DNA from: Herbidospora yilanensis
Lineage (GTDB): Bacteria; Actinomycetota; Actinomycetes; Streptosporangiales; Streptosporangiaceae
Assembly (NCBI RefSeq): GCF_001570565.1
Contig: NZ_BBXE01000013.1
Location: 762,984-826,983, forward strand
DNA length: 64,000 bases
Direction of reading: 5' to 3'
In this document: piece after piece, positions 40,939 to 49,070 of the stretch
Layout of the letters: the number at the start of each line of letters is the position of its first letter
Position numbering within the stretch: position 1 is the first letter of the stretch
The notes under the pieces: generated by a model
The model's database searches: none
What the model was told of the DNA's origin: nothing
The model's input: the letters and a program-made list of their open reading frames with translations, nothing else
Made by a program: the position numbers and the translations under genes

Positions 40939-42221
40939 GACTGAAGCGAGGCGTTGATCGCGGCGTTGAGTTCGGTCACCTTGGACGCGTCGCCGAACAG
41001 CGCCTCACGCGCCAGGCGGAGGAACGGTCCCTGCGGGTCGTTGAAGCTCTCGCCGAACTTCAGCGCCATCGGGGTCTGGCCCTTGCCGACCAGGGAGTTG
41101 ATCAGGACCACCCGGGGGTCCTCGGCCGAGTACTTGTTGTTGGCCAGGTCGACGCGGGCGAGCACGTCCTTGTTCTTGGCCATGACCTCGACCTGGGCCT
41201 CGTCGGAGACCGACCAGGCCAGGAAGTCCCAGGCGGCGTCGGCGTTCTTGCTCGTCGACGAGATGCCGACGGAGTCGCCGCCGACGAAGGTCGACTCGCC
41301 GCCGTCGGGGCCGGCGATCGGCGCGACGCCGATGTTCATGTCGGCGGGCATCGAGCCGAGCGTGGTCGACGGCATCGGCATGACGCCGATCTCACCCTTG
41401 GGGAAGAAGCCGGTCCACGTCGGGCCCTGCTCCTCCTTGGTGGTGGCGCCGGTGACGCCCTTCTCGAACAGGCCGCGGTAGATCGCGAACACGTCGGTCA
41501 TCGGCGACTTGTCGTTGAGGGACTCGGTGCCCTCGGGGTTCAGCGTCTGGCCGCCGGCCGCCCAGACCGAGGGCCAGAAGGTGAAGACGAAGCAGCCGCC
41601 GCAGTTGCCGCCGAAGAAGGTGCCGCTGACCTTGCCGTCCTTGCCGAGCTTCTCGTCGACGGCGGTGGCCTGCTCGGCGAACTCCTTGAGGGACGTCGGG
41701 CCCTTCTCCGGGTCGAGCCCGGCCTTCTCGTAGAGGTCCTTGTTCCAGAACCAGACCGACAGGTCGAGCGTGTGCGGGAGGGTGTAGTTCTTGCCCTCCA
41801 GCGTGCCGAGCTTCATGTGCGAGGGGGCGAGGCTGTCCTTGAACGGCAACGACGCGACCCGGTCGGTGATGTCCATGAACAGGCCCTGCGACGTGTAGTT
41901 GGGCACGAACACCACGTCGGAGGCGAAGATGTCGGGCAACTGTCCCGCGCCCGCGGCCGCGGCGACCCGCGGCTGGTAGTTGTCCGTCGGGATGACGGTC
42001 AGTTTCACCTGGTTCTTATGGCTGGCGTTGTAGGCCTGGACCAACCGCTCACTCTGCGCCTGGGTGGCGGCGCGGGTCCACATCGTGACCTCGACGCCCG
42101 CGTCCGAGGCGGCCGACTGGCCCGCCTGCGGCTGCTGTTCGCCACCATCCGAGCCGCCGCACGCCGACACTAATGACACCAATGCGACCACTGCAGCGCT
42201 GACCAGCACACGTGGCTTCAT
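40935..42221 (-). CDS. Sugar-binding lipoprotein of an ABC importer
   Basis: 428 aa. Lipoprotein signal with lipobox LVSAC (Cys21). Extracellular solute-binding protein family 1 fold: EVTMWTRAATQAQSERLVQAYN, PDIFASDVVFVPNYTSQGLF, WFWNKDLYEKAGLDPEKGPTS, TWTGFFPKGEIGVMPMPST, GGDSVGISSTSKNADAAWDF. Contains a CGGCF motif (near 208) that is unusual in this family. First gene of the arabinoside operon. GGAAGGAG precedes the ATG. Confidence 0.94.
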   Translation of the reverse strand: MKPRVLVSAAVVALVSLVSACGGSDGGEQQPQAGQSAASDAGVEVTMWTRAATQAQSERLVQAYNASHKNQVKLTVIPTDNYQPRVAAAAGAGQLPDIFASDVVFVPNYTSQGLFMDITDRVASLPFKDSLAPSHMKLGTLEGKNYTLPHTLDLSVWFWNKDLYEKAGLDPEKGPTSLKEFAEQATAVDEKLGKDGKVSGTFFGGNCGGCFVFTFWPSVWAAGGQTLNPEGTESLNDKSPMTDVFAIYRGLFEKGVTGATTKEEQGPTWTGFFPKGEIGVMPMPSTTLGSMPADMNIGVAPIAGPDGGESTFVGGDSVGISSTSKNADAAWDFLAWSVSDEAQVEVMAKNKDVLARVDLANNKYSAEDPRVVLINSLVGKGQTPMALKFGESFNDPQGPFLRLAREALFGDASKVTELNAAINASLQS

Positions 42222-42265
42222 GGCCTGCTCCTTCCGATACCCCCCGAACCAATGACCGAAATCAC

Positions 42266-42279
42266 CTAAAAGGTTTTCG
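42266..42279. promoter_or_regulatory. Candidate LacI-type operator O1
   Basis: CTAAAAGGTTTTCG, a near-palindrome that matches O2 at 12 of 14 positions. It sits directly downstream of the -10 of the binding-protein promoter, where a repressor would block transcription start. Confidence 0.6.
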
Positions 42280-42280
42280 T

Positions 42281-42309
42281 AACGTAGAAGAAACCTGCAT
42301 CACTGTCAA
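42281..42309 (-). promoter_or_regulatory. Promoter of the sugar transport/glycosidase operon
   Basis: TTGACA (42309-42304), 17-bp spacer, TACGTT (42286-42281) on the minus strand. A perfect -35 and a TANNNT -10. The start point would lie inside or next to operator O1. Confidence 0.75.
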
Positions 42310-42321
42310 CGGTTTGCCGGG

Positions 42322-42365
42322 TATGATGCCGATTGACCAGGAAGTGTCAGGCGAAAGGGTTTTCG
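42322..42365 (+). promoter_or_regulatory. lacI-type regulator promoter (-10) and operator O2
   Basis: TATGAT (42322-42327) is a good -10 for the regulator gene, although the -35 is weak. O2, CGAAAGGGTTTTCG (42352-42365), has perfect CGAAA/TTTCG arms and lies just before the GTG start, so the regulator may repress itself. Confidence 0.55.
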
Positions 42366-42368
42366 GGA

Positions 42369-43418
42369 GTGACGACGAGACGTGCGACCATAACCGACGT
42401 TGCCGCCCTTGCCGGCGTCTCCGTCGCGACGGCGTCCAAGGCGCTCAACGGCCGCGACGACGTCCGCGCCACCACCAGGCAACTGGTCATCGACGCCGCC
42501 GCCCAGCTCAGCTTCCAACCGAATGTGCTGGCCCAAGGCCTGCTCAGCGGGCAGACGCGCACCGTCGGGCTGCTCACGAGCGACATGGTCGGCCGGTTCG
42601 GCATCCCGGTCCTCCTAGGAGCGGAAAACGCTTTCGGAGCCGGGGAGATGGCGGTGCTCCTCTGCGACGCCCGGGGCGACGCGATCCGGGAGCAGCACTA
42701 CATCCGCACCCTGCTATCCCGCCGGGTCGACGGCCTCATCGTCGTCGGCGAGAGCACCGACCCCCGCCCGTCCATCACCAAGGACGTGCCGGTTCCGGTG
42801 GTGTACGCCTACGCGCCCTCAGACGACCCCGCGGACGTGTCGTTCGTCCCCGACGACGAAGGCGGCGCGCGGCTGGCCGTCCGCCACCTGATCGCGACCG
42901 GGCGGACCCGCATCGCCCACATCACCGGCCCCACCACTTACAAGGCCGCCACCGACCGGGCCGAGGGCGTGCGCGAGACGCTGGCGGAGGCCGGTCTGGA
43001 ACAGGTCGGCGAGACCCTCTCCGGCGCCTGGTCCCAGCGCTGGGGCCGGCTCGCGGCCGACATGCTGCTGCTGAACGACCCCCAGATCGACGCCGTGTTC
43101 TGCGGCAACGACCAGATCGCCGCCGGCTTCATCGAGGCCGCCAGGGAACGCGGCCGGCGGGTGCCTGACGACATCGCGGTCGTCGGCTACGACAACTGGG
43201 AGGTGCTGTCGGAGGAGACCCGGCCCACCCTCACCACGATCGACCCCGACCTGGAGCGCCTCGGCCACACCGCCGCCCAGCACCTGTTCGCCGCCATCGA
43301 CGGCAAGGCCACCCCGGGCGTGCACAGCATGCCCACCCGGCTGGTCATCCGCGACTCCACCGCGCCCGGGATTCCTGACACGCCCTGGCAGGTATCGCGA
43401 GGAGGATCTGAGGCATGA
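42369..43418 (+). CDS. LacI-family transcriptional regulator
   Basis: 349 aa. N-terminal helix-turn-helix ATITDVAALAGVSVATASKALNG, hinge helix NVLAQGLLSGQTRTVGLLTSD, then a periplasmic-binding-protein-like effector domain (VDGLIVVGEST ... GGARLAVRHLIATGRTRIAHITG ... AVFCGNDQIAAGF ... IAVVGYDNWEVL). The GTG at 42369 is used because the HTH begins right after it. Divergent from the sugar operon, with two related operators between them, so it most likely controls that operon in response to an arabinoside. Confidence 0.93.
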   Translation: MTTRRATITDVAALAGVSVATASKALNGRDDVRATTRQLVIDAAAQLSFQPNVLAQGLLSGQTRTVGLLTSDMVGRFGIPVLLGAENAFGAGEMAVLLCDARGDAIREQHYIRTLLSRRVDGLIVVGESTDPRPSITKDVPVPVVYAYAPSDDPADVSFVPDDEGGARLAVRHLIATGRTRIAHITGPTTYKAATDRAEGVRETLAEAGLEQVGETLSGAWSQRWGRLAADMLLLNDPQIDAVFCGNDQIAAGFIEAARERGRRVPDDIAVVGYDNWEVLSEETRPTLTTIDPDLERLGHTAAQHLFAAIDGKATPGVHSMPTRLVIRDSTAPGIPDTPWQVSRGGSEA

Positions 43419-43774
43419 CCACGATCGCGAAACTGATCGCAGTGAACATCGACTGCGCCGAACCCAAGACCCTCGCCGAGTTCTACGCCCAGATTTTCGG
43501 CTTCGAGGTCCAGCACTCCCAGGACGAGTACAGCGCCATCGGCGACGGCACCACGACCCTCTACTTCCAGCGGGTCGCCGAGCGGACCCCGGCCCCGTGG
43601 CCGGGGCCGGGCAAGCAGTTCCACTTCGACGTCCGGGTGCCCGACGTCGCCAAGGCGGTCGAGGAGTATCTCGCGCTGGGCGCCACCAAGCCCGACTTCC
43701 AGCCGGGCGGCGACCACTGGACGGTGATCGCCGACCCCGAAGGGCACCTGATCGACGTCTGCCCGGAACGTTAG
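43415..43774 (+). CDS. VOC (glyoxalase/dioxygenase fold) family protein
   Basis: 119 aa. Begins with a strand and helix typical of the fold (VNIDCAEPKTLAEFYAQIFGF). Later parts are KQFHFDVRVPDVAKAVEEYLALGA and WTVIADPEGHLIDVCPE. The His and Glu positions often used for metal are not all evident. The ATG overlaps the LacI stop (ATGA), so it is translated with the regulator. Substrate unknown. Confidence 0.85.
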   Translation: MTTIAKLIAVNIDCAEPKTLAEFYAQIFGFEVQHSQDEYSAIGDGTTTLYFQRVAERTPAPWPGPGKQFHFDVRVPDVAKAVEEYLALGATKPDFQPGGDHWTVIADPEGHLIDVCPER

Positions 43775-44916
43775 AGCCGCTCGATGATGGTGACGTTGGC
43801 CTGACCGCCGCCCTCGCACATCGTCTGCAGGCCGTAGCGACCGCCGGTGCGCTCCAGCTCGTGCAGGAGCTTGGTCATCAGGATCGCGCCGGTGCCGCCC
43901 AGCGGGTGACCCAGGGCGATCGCGCCGCCGTTCGGGTTGGTCTTGTCGGGGTCGGCGTCGAGCTCCTTCATCCACGCCATCGGGACCGGCGCGAACGCCT
44001 CGTTGATCTCGACCACGTCGATGTCGCCGATGCTCAGCCCGGCCCGCTTCAGCGCCTTCTTCGTCGCCGGGATCGGCGCGGTCAGCATGTAGACCGGGTC
44101 GTCGCCGGTGAGCGCCAGGGTGACGACGCGGGCCCTGGGGGTCAGGCCGTGGTCGCGTACGGCCTGCTCCGAGGCCACCAGGAGCGCGCCGGCGCCGTCG
44201 GAGATCTGCGAGGAGGTCGCGGCCGTGATCCGGCCGCCCTCGCGCAGCAGCTTCAGCGAGGCCATCTTCTCCAGTGTCGTGTCGGGGCGGGGGCCCTCGT
44301 CGTCCTCGACGCCGTTGACCGGCACGATCTGGTCTCTGAAGTAGCCGTTGGCGACGGCCTTGGCGGCGCGCTGGTGGCTCTCGTAGGCGTAGCGGTCCAT
44401 GTCCTCGCGGGAGAGGCCCCACTTCTCGGCCATCAGCTCGGCGCCCCGGAACTGGGAGATCTCCTGCATGCCGTAGCGCTCGACCCACTTCTCGCCGAAC
44501 GGGAACGGCATGCCCTTCTCCAGGGCCGCCGTGATGCTGGACCCCATCGGGACGATCGACATCGACTCGACCCCGGCCGCGACCACCAGGTCCTGCGTAC
44601 CGGACATGACACCCTGGGCGGCGAAGTGGATCGACTGCTGCGACGACCCGCACTGCCGGTCGATCGTGACACCCGCCACGCTCTCGGGCAGCCCCGCGCT
44701 CAGCCACGCGTTCCGCGCGATGTCCATGGACTGCGGCCCGAACTGCATGACGCAGCCCATGATCACGTCGTCGACGGCGGACGGGTCGACGCCGGTCCGG
44801 TCGATCAGCTCCTTCAGCGGATACGCGGCCAGATCGACCGGATGGACGGCCGACAACCCGCCCTTCTTCCTGCCGACGGGAGTACGAACCGCACCGACGA
44901 TGTACGCCTCTGCCAC
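43771..44916 (-). CDS. Acetyl-CoA acetyltransferase (thiolase)
   Basis: 381 aa. Nucleophile Cys89 in VTIDRQCGSSQQ, NEAFAPVPMAWM, the active-site His in ALGHPLGGTG, and the second Cys in MCEGGGQANVT. The chain length and motifs fit thiolase; beta-oxidation (FadA-like) and acetoacetyl-CoA roles cannot be told apart here. GTG 44916 is chosen since GGTGGAGG precedes it by 5 nt. A longer open frame upstream overlaps the next gene and is not used. Confidence 0.92.
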   Translation of the reverse strand: MAEAYIVGAVRTPVGRKKGGLSAVHPVDLAAYPLKELIDRTGVDPSAVDDVIMGCVMQFGPQSMDIARNAWLSAGLPESVAGVTIDRQCGSSQQSIHFAAQGVMSGTQDLVVAAGVESMSIVPMGSSITAALEKGMPFPFGEKWVERYGMQEISQFRGAELMAEKWGLSREDMDRYAYESHQRAAKAVANGYFRDQIVPVNGVEDDEGPRPDTTLEKMASLKLLREGGRITAATSSQISDGAGALLVASEQAVRDHGLTPRARVVTLALTGDDPVYMLTAPIPATKKALKRAGLSIGDIDVVEINEAFAPVPMAWMKELDADPDKTNPNGGAIALGHPLGGTGAILMTKLLHELERTGGRYGLQTMCEGGGQANVTIIERL

Positions 44917-44987
44917 GATGGCCTCCACCTGTGTCACGAAACCGAGCAACATTCGGTCGTTACTTCGGAGGCTACAACAGTCGCTTC

Positions 44988-46085
44988 CTAGACGCTCCCG
45001 GGCGGCAGCAGATCGGCGGGCTCGAAGACCTGGAATCCCCAATGGTCGACCACAGGACCGTCAAGGGCGGTCCCGAGGGCCAGGGCGACATTGCCGGGAT
45101 CGAGCATCCGGGCGTCACCGTCGAGCTCCTCGGTGGCGGTGACGGCGATCCTGACGACCTCGGTGGCATAAGGCATGAGCCCGGCGACGGCGGCGGGGAA
45201 ACGGTGCACCGGGGTCACCGAGACCCGGAAGCCGGCGGCCTCATAGACGCCGTCGGAGGACCAGCGCGACTTCCGCGTGTCGGCGGCGGACGCTTCGTCT
45301 GATTCGGCACCGGCCTCGGCTTCGTCCGCGTCCGCACCGGCTACGGCCTCGCCTGATTCGTCCCCGCCACCGGTCACGGCTTCGCCTGACTCGGCTCCGG
45401 CGTCGGTGCCGTCAGAGTCCGCCTGCGCACCGGCCACGGCTTCGCCCGGCTCGGCTCCGGCGTCGGTCGCGCTCTCGCCCGGCTCGGCTCCGGCGTCGGT
45501 CGCGGCCTTTTCGGACTCGCTCTCGGCGGCATCGGTCGTGTCCCCGGCTTCCGCCGCGGCGCTCCCGGAGATTTCGGATACGTCGTCAGCGGCGGCGCTT
45601 TCCGCGCGACCGTCGGCGGTCTCCGGAGAGGTGTCCTCCTCCGTGCCGAGGATCTTCTCCAGGGCCGGGGTCAGCTCCGACTCCTCGACCGCCGGGAGGT
45701 AGACCACGTACTCCAGCTCGACGTCCTCGGCCGGGTCGTCGGCCGAGCCCTCGCACAGGCAGTAGCCGCCCAGGCGGTAGGCCAGCCCGGCCGCCAGCAG
45801 CTTGTCGTAGTAGTCGACCGGCAGCGGGCGCTCCGCCACCACACGGTGCGCCCAGAGCTTCTCCTCGCCGTCGAGGCCGAGCTTCTTCTGGAGGTCGGGG
45901 GTGAGCTCGACGGCGTCGTGGATGCGGGTCGCGGCGGCCAGCACGTCGGCGCCGTCGATTTCGGCCTGCGGGTCGGCCAGCCGGACGATCTCCAGGATCG
46001 CCTCGGGCTTGGTCTTGGCAGGCACCACGACCGTGGGGCCGGTGCGAAGACGGCCAGGCAGCAGCAGATTGGAGAGAAGACCCAT
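44988..46085 (-). CDS. Uncharacterised protein with a long acidic Ala/Glu/Asp-repeat linker
   Basis: 365 aa, not recognised. N-terminal ~150 residues form an ordinary globular region (NLLLPGRLRTGPTVVVPAKTK ... LWAHRVVAERPLPVDYYDKL ... GYCLCEGSADD). Residues ~150-270 are very low complexity and acidic, built from (A)TDAGAEPGE-like repeats. The last ~95 residues are globular again (YEAAGFRVSVTPVHRFPAAV). No signal peptide or TM. It lies between the second sortase and the thiolase on the same strand. Confidence 0.75.
   Translation of the reverse strand: MGLLSNLLLPGRLRTGPTVVVPAKTKPEAILEIVRLADPQAEIDGADVLAAATRIHDAVELTPDLQKKLGLDGEEKLWAHRVVAERPLPVDYYDKLLAAGLAYRLGGYCLCEGSADDPAEDVELEYVVYLPAVEESELTPALEKILGTEEDTSPETADGRAESAAADDVSEISGSAAAEAGDTTDAAESESEKAATDAGAEPGESATDAGAEPGEAVAGAQADSDGTDAGAESGEAVTGGGDESGEAVAGADADEAEAGAESDEASAADTRKSRWSSDGVYEAAGFRVSVTPVHRFPAAVAGLMPYATEVVRIAVTATEELDGDARMLDPGNVALALGTALDGPVVDHWGFQVFEPADLLPPGSV
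45442..45507. repeat. 33-bp tandem repeat, two copies, inside the acidic-linker gene
   Basis: Two adjacent 33-bp units share a perfect 30-nt core (45442-45471 and 45475-45504). Degenerate further copies flank them. The unit is a multiple of three, so copy number can change without frameshift. Confidence 0.8.
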
Positions 46086-46106
46086 GTGCCCCTCCTTACG
46101 TAGAAG

Positions 46107-46919
46107 TCAGGACGAGGCTAGGCCGGTCCCTGTCATCGTCGCGTAAACGATGACATTGTCTACGTAGTGACGGGTGGTGCGGTTGTATGTTCCGCCACAT
46201 GTGATCAATCTGAGTTCGGCCATGTCGCTGTCGCCGTAGACCCGCTCGGTCGGGAACGTCGTCTTGTCGGCCTGCTCGATGCCGCCGACGGTGTAGATCG
46301 CGACGGTGCCGTCCTGCCGGATCACTTCGATGGTGTCGCCGTAACGCAGTTCGGCCAGCCGGTTGAAAACGGCCGGGGAGGTCGCGGTGTCGCGGTGCCC
46401 CACCAGGGTCGCCGGCCCGGCAGAACCGGGGGTCGGTCCGCCCCGATACCAGCCGACCAGGTTGGTGTTGGCCAGCGGCGGCGGCTCGATCGCACCGGTC
46501 TTGTCGAGACCCACCGAACGCACCGGCGCGTCGATGTTCAGCCGCTTGACGATCAGTCGCTTGGGCGACGACGGCTGGCTCATGGGGGCGATGGGCGTGA
46601 GCGGCGGCAGCGGCGCCGGCGCCTCCGGAACGGCCTGCGGAAGCTCGGGACCGCCACCCCGGCCCACCTCGGGCAGCATGCCGCCGGCGACCTTGAGGTT
46701 GACCCGGTCGGGCTCGCTGTACTCCTCCGGGTTGCCCAGGATGAACACGAGGCCGAGCCCGACCGTCAGGAGACCGGCGACCGCGGCGATGATCAGCACC
46801 AGCCGTACGAGCTGAGTGCCGTTCTTCCCCTCAGGCTCCGGCTGCGGAGCCGGAACCTGCTGGTAGTAGACGTAGCCCTGCGGCGGCTGGTTCGGATCCT
46901 GCGGGTAGTAGCCGGTCAC
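46107..46919 (-). CDS. Class F-like sortase (second of cluster)
   Basis: 270 aa membrane transpeptidase. Short Pro/Gln/Tyr-rich cytoplasmic N-terminus, TM about 38-62, Pro-rich stalk, catalytic domain from ~118. His175 in LVGHRDT and Cys241 in LRLITCGGTY are the catalytic pair. Arg247 and Arg250 follow in NRTTRHYVDN, one being the likely third residue. 6 nt downstream of a wall-protein gene with the TPDGGVATGGGG tail, its probable substrate. Confidence 0.9.
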   Translation of the reverse strand: MTGYYPQDPNQPPQGYVYYQQVPAPQPEPEGKNGTQLVRLVLIIAAVAGLLTVGLGLVFILGNPEEYSEPDRVNLKVAGGMLPEVGRGGGPELPQAVPEAPAPLPPLTPIAPMSQPSSPKRLIVKRLNIDAPVRSVGLDKTGAIEPPPLANTNLVGWYRGGPTPGSAGPATLVGHRDTATSPAVFNRLAELRYGDTIEVIRQDGTVAIYTVGGIEQADKTTFPTERVYGDSDMAELRLITCGGTYNRTTRHYVDNVIVYATMTGTGLASS

Positions 46920-46926
46920 CGGCGCC

Positions 46927-47817
46927 TCATCCCTGCTGCGGCCGTCGCCGGGAGCGCAGCATCAGTCCGCCGACGCCGGCCGCGAGCACGATCGCCGAGC
47001 CGGTCAGCACGAACAGCCGCCCGTCGGGGCCGAGCATGCCGCCGCCACCGGTCGCCACGCCGCCGTCGGGCGTCTCGACCTGGTCGTCGGGCACGTCGGC
47101 CGTGGCGGTCTCGGTCACCGTCTTGGTGGTCCGGGGCGTCGGGGAGGTGGAGGTGGAAGGACTCGGGGAGGAGCTCGACGAAGGGCTGGGCGAAGGGCTG
47201 CTGCTGGTGCCCGTGACGCTCAGGGTCGCGCTCGCCGGCGTCGGCAGCGGGGCCGTGGTCGGCAGGGAGCACACGAACTTGGCGGCCTCGGTGGTGCCGT
47301 TCATCAGCCGGATCGTGAAGTTCTTGGCGGTCAGGACGAGCTGTGTCGTCCCGGTCGAGGGGGTGATCGTGGCCGTGGGGGTCGGCAGTGCCGGGAGCGC
47401 GCCGCCGACGGAGATCGGTGCCGCCGGGGCCACGGAGGCCGAGGGCGTCACCGTGGCGATGGCCGCAGCGCTGCCGTTGCCCTTGATCTCGATCTCGGCG
47501 GCCACCTGGATCGAGTGGGTCGTCTCCAGGGCCACCGGCGCCGGGGGAAGCGCGGTGCCGCTCAGCGCGACGGTCGCGTTGAACCCGGTGGCGATGGTCG
47601 CGGCCGTCACCGAGGAGTTCAGGGCCACGGTCACGTCATAGTCGACGTCGGTTCCCTCGACCCCGGCCAGCCAGGGCTTGCAGATGTAGTTCACCGTCTT
47701 CGTGTCGGCGGTGGCGCTGCTGAGCAGGGGACCGAGACCAAGAAGAAGACCAGCACTGACCACACCGGCGGCGGCGGCCTTGGTAGCGATGCGTCGCCGT
47801 GCCTTGTACTTCAGCAC
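46927..47817 (-). CDS. Cell-wall-sorted surface protein, TPDGGVATG tail (first DUF6801-like)
   Basis: 296 aa. Signal peptide (RIATKAAAAGVVSAGLLLGLG), then a beta-rich domain (VNYICKPWLAGVEGTDVDYDVTV) resembling DUF6801 proteins with a Cys pair. A Ser/Pro/Thr linker (about 210-245) follows, then the C-terminal signal: TPDGGVATGGGG, hydrophobic stretch LTGSAIVLAAGVGGLML, and RSRRR. No LPxTG. GTG 47817 is preferred to ATG 47853 because GGAGAG precedes it. Confidence 0.8.
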   Translation of the reverse strand: MLKYKARRRIATKAAAAGVVSAGLLLGLGPLLSSATADTKTVNYICKPWLAGVEGTDVDYDVTVALNSSVTAATIATGFNATVALSGTALPPAPVALETTHSIQVAAEIEIKGNGSAAAIATVTPSASVAPAAPISVGGALPALPTPTATITPSTGTTQLVLTAKNFTIRLMNGTTEAAKFVCSLPTTAPLPTPASATLSVTGTSSSPSPSPSSSSSPSPSTSTSPTPRTTKTVTETATADVPDDQVETPDGGVATGGGGMLGPDGRLFVLTGSAIVLAAGVGGLMLRSRRRPQQG

Positions 47818-47935
47818 TGACTCTCTCCGTTTCAGATTCGATGACCGTTTCATGGCGGATGGGGAGATCCTAGGGACAAAGCCTGGGAGAAGGCAGAGAT
47901 AACCCCAACTCTGACGATAATCAGTAAAGATTTCG

Positions 47936-49045
47936 TCAAGACACCACGCGTCTCCTGAGCATCAGGCCTCCCACCATCGCGGCCAGCGTGACGGTGCCTC
48001 CGGCCAGCACCAACACCCGTCCGTCGGGCCCGAGAGACCCTCCTCCACCGGTCGCGACACCCCCGTCGGGGGTCTCGACCTGAGCGGTGACGGTCGCGGT
48101 CGCGGTGCGGGTGGAGCGGTCGACCGGCGTGGGCGCGGTCACCGTGGCGGTGGCGGTCACCGTGCCCCTGGGGGTCGGCGTGCCGCTGCTGCTCGGAGTG
48201 TGGCTCGGGGTCGAACTGGGGGTCGTGGACGACGTGGGGGTCGGGGACGGAACGACAGTGATCTTCAGCGCGACCGGGGTGGCCGTGTCGGGGAGGACGC
48301 AGTTGTAGAGGACGGAGTCGGTGGTGGCTCCCGAGGGCCTGACCCGCACCGCGAACTCACGGGCGGACACCTCGAACACCCCGGTCGCCGTGGGCGTGAC
48401 GACCCCCACGAGCGGCGGGATCGGCCAGACGGTCGCCCCCTGGGTGACGGCCGCGTTGACCGTCACCGTGGCGTTGGCGGTCGCCCCGGCGTACACCGAA
48501 GGCTCGTCGTCCGACCCGCTGGGGGTCTGGCTCGGCGTCAGGCTTGGAGTCTGGCTGGGCGTTTGGCTCGGGGTCTGGCTGGGAGTCTCGCTGGGGGTCG
48601 TACTGGGGGTCTGGCTGCTCGACCCGCTGGGCGTCGCGCTCGGGGTCTGGCTGGGGGTGGTGCTCGGTGTGGTGCTCGGTGTGGGGGTCGAGCCGTCGAG
48701 GGCCGGGCCGGTGGCGCGCAGCACGCCCTGGGCGGCGACCTGGTCTCCCACGGCCAGCGGGGTCGGCAGGCTCAGGACGGGCCCGCCGCTGGCCGTCGGC
48801 GTCCCGGGGACCATGCTCCAGACGACCGAGACGGGCGCGCTCGGGGTCGGCTGGTCGGGCGCGCCCAGGATCACCCGTACCTGGTAGGGCGCCGACGACG
48901 TCTCGGCGCCCTTGAAGCAGTCGTAGGTCGTCGTGCCGTCGCTGTTCCCGGCCAGCGCGGGGAGGCCGAGTAACAGCAGGGCGGCGGCGGCCCCGGCGCC
49001 CGCTCCGCGCGCGGCGAAACGGGCACGAGTCTTCAGCATCCTCAT
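47936..49045 (-). CDS. Cell-wall-sorted surface protein with (SQTP)n linker and TPDGGVATG tail
   Basis: 369 aa. Signal peptide (ARGAGAGAAAALLLLGLPALA). A beta domain is split by a long Thr/Pro/Ser repeat (about 118-178, TPSQTPSQTPSQTPS). A second Thr/Pro stretch precedes the tail TPDGGVATGGGG + LAGGTVTLAAMVGGLML + RRR. The tail is nearly identical to that of the next gene. The (SQTP) stretch would be extended and possibly glycosylated. Confidence 0.8.
   Translation of the reverse strand: MRMLKTRARFAARGAGAGAAAALLLLGLPALAGNSDGTTTYDCFKGAETSSAPYQVRVILGAPDQPTPSAPVSVVWSMVPGTPTASGGPVLSLPTPLAVGDQVAAQGVLRATGPALDGSTPTPSTTPSTTPSQTPSATPSGSSSQTPSTTPSETPSQTPSQTPSQTPSLTPSQTPSGSDDEPSVYAGATANATVTVNAAVTQGATVWPIPPLVGVVTPTATGVFEVSAREFAVRVRPSGATTDSVLYNCVLPDTATPVALKITVVPSPTPTSSTTPSSTPSHTPSSSGTPTPRGTVTATATVTAPTPVDRSTRTATATVTAQVETPDGGVATGGGGSLGPDGRVLVLAGGTVTLAAMVGGLMLRRRVVS
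48525..48690. repeat. Degenerate 12-bp tandem repeat coding the (SQTP) linker
   Basis: Plus-strand units of the type CTGGCTGGGAGT/CTGGCTCGGGGT are repeated about 13 times with drift, interrupted near 48615. Being in-frame they encode Ser-Gln-Thr-Pro-like quartets. Length variation between strains is likely. Confidence 0.8.
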
Positions 49046-49070
49046 CGCTTGCCCCCGGATACGCCGTCTA

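Noticed and set aside
42624-42635. Third LacI-like operator, GAAAACGCTTTC
   Set aside because: It lies in the regulator's own coding region over a common protein motif (AENAF), and differs from the two intergenic sites; chance match is likely.
48525-48690. Possible CRISPR array
   Set aside because: The repeats are short, in-frame, drifted and without unique spacers; they encode the SQTP linker.
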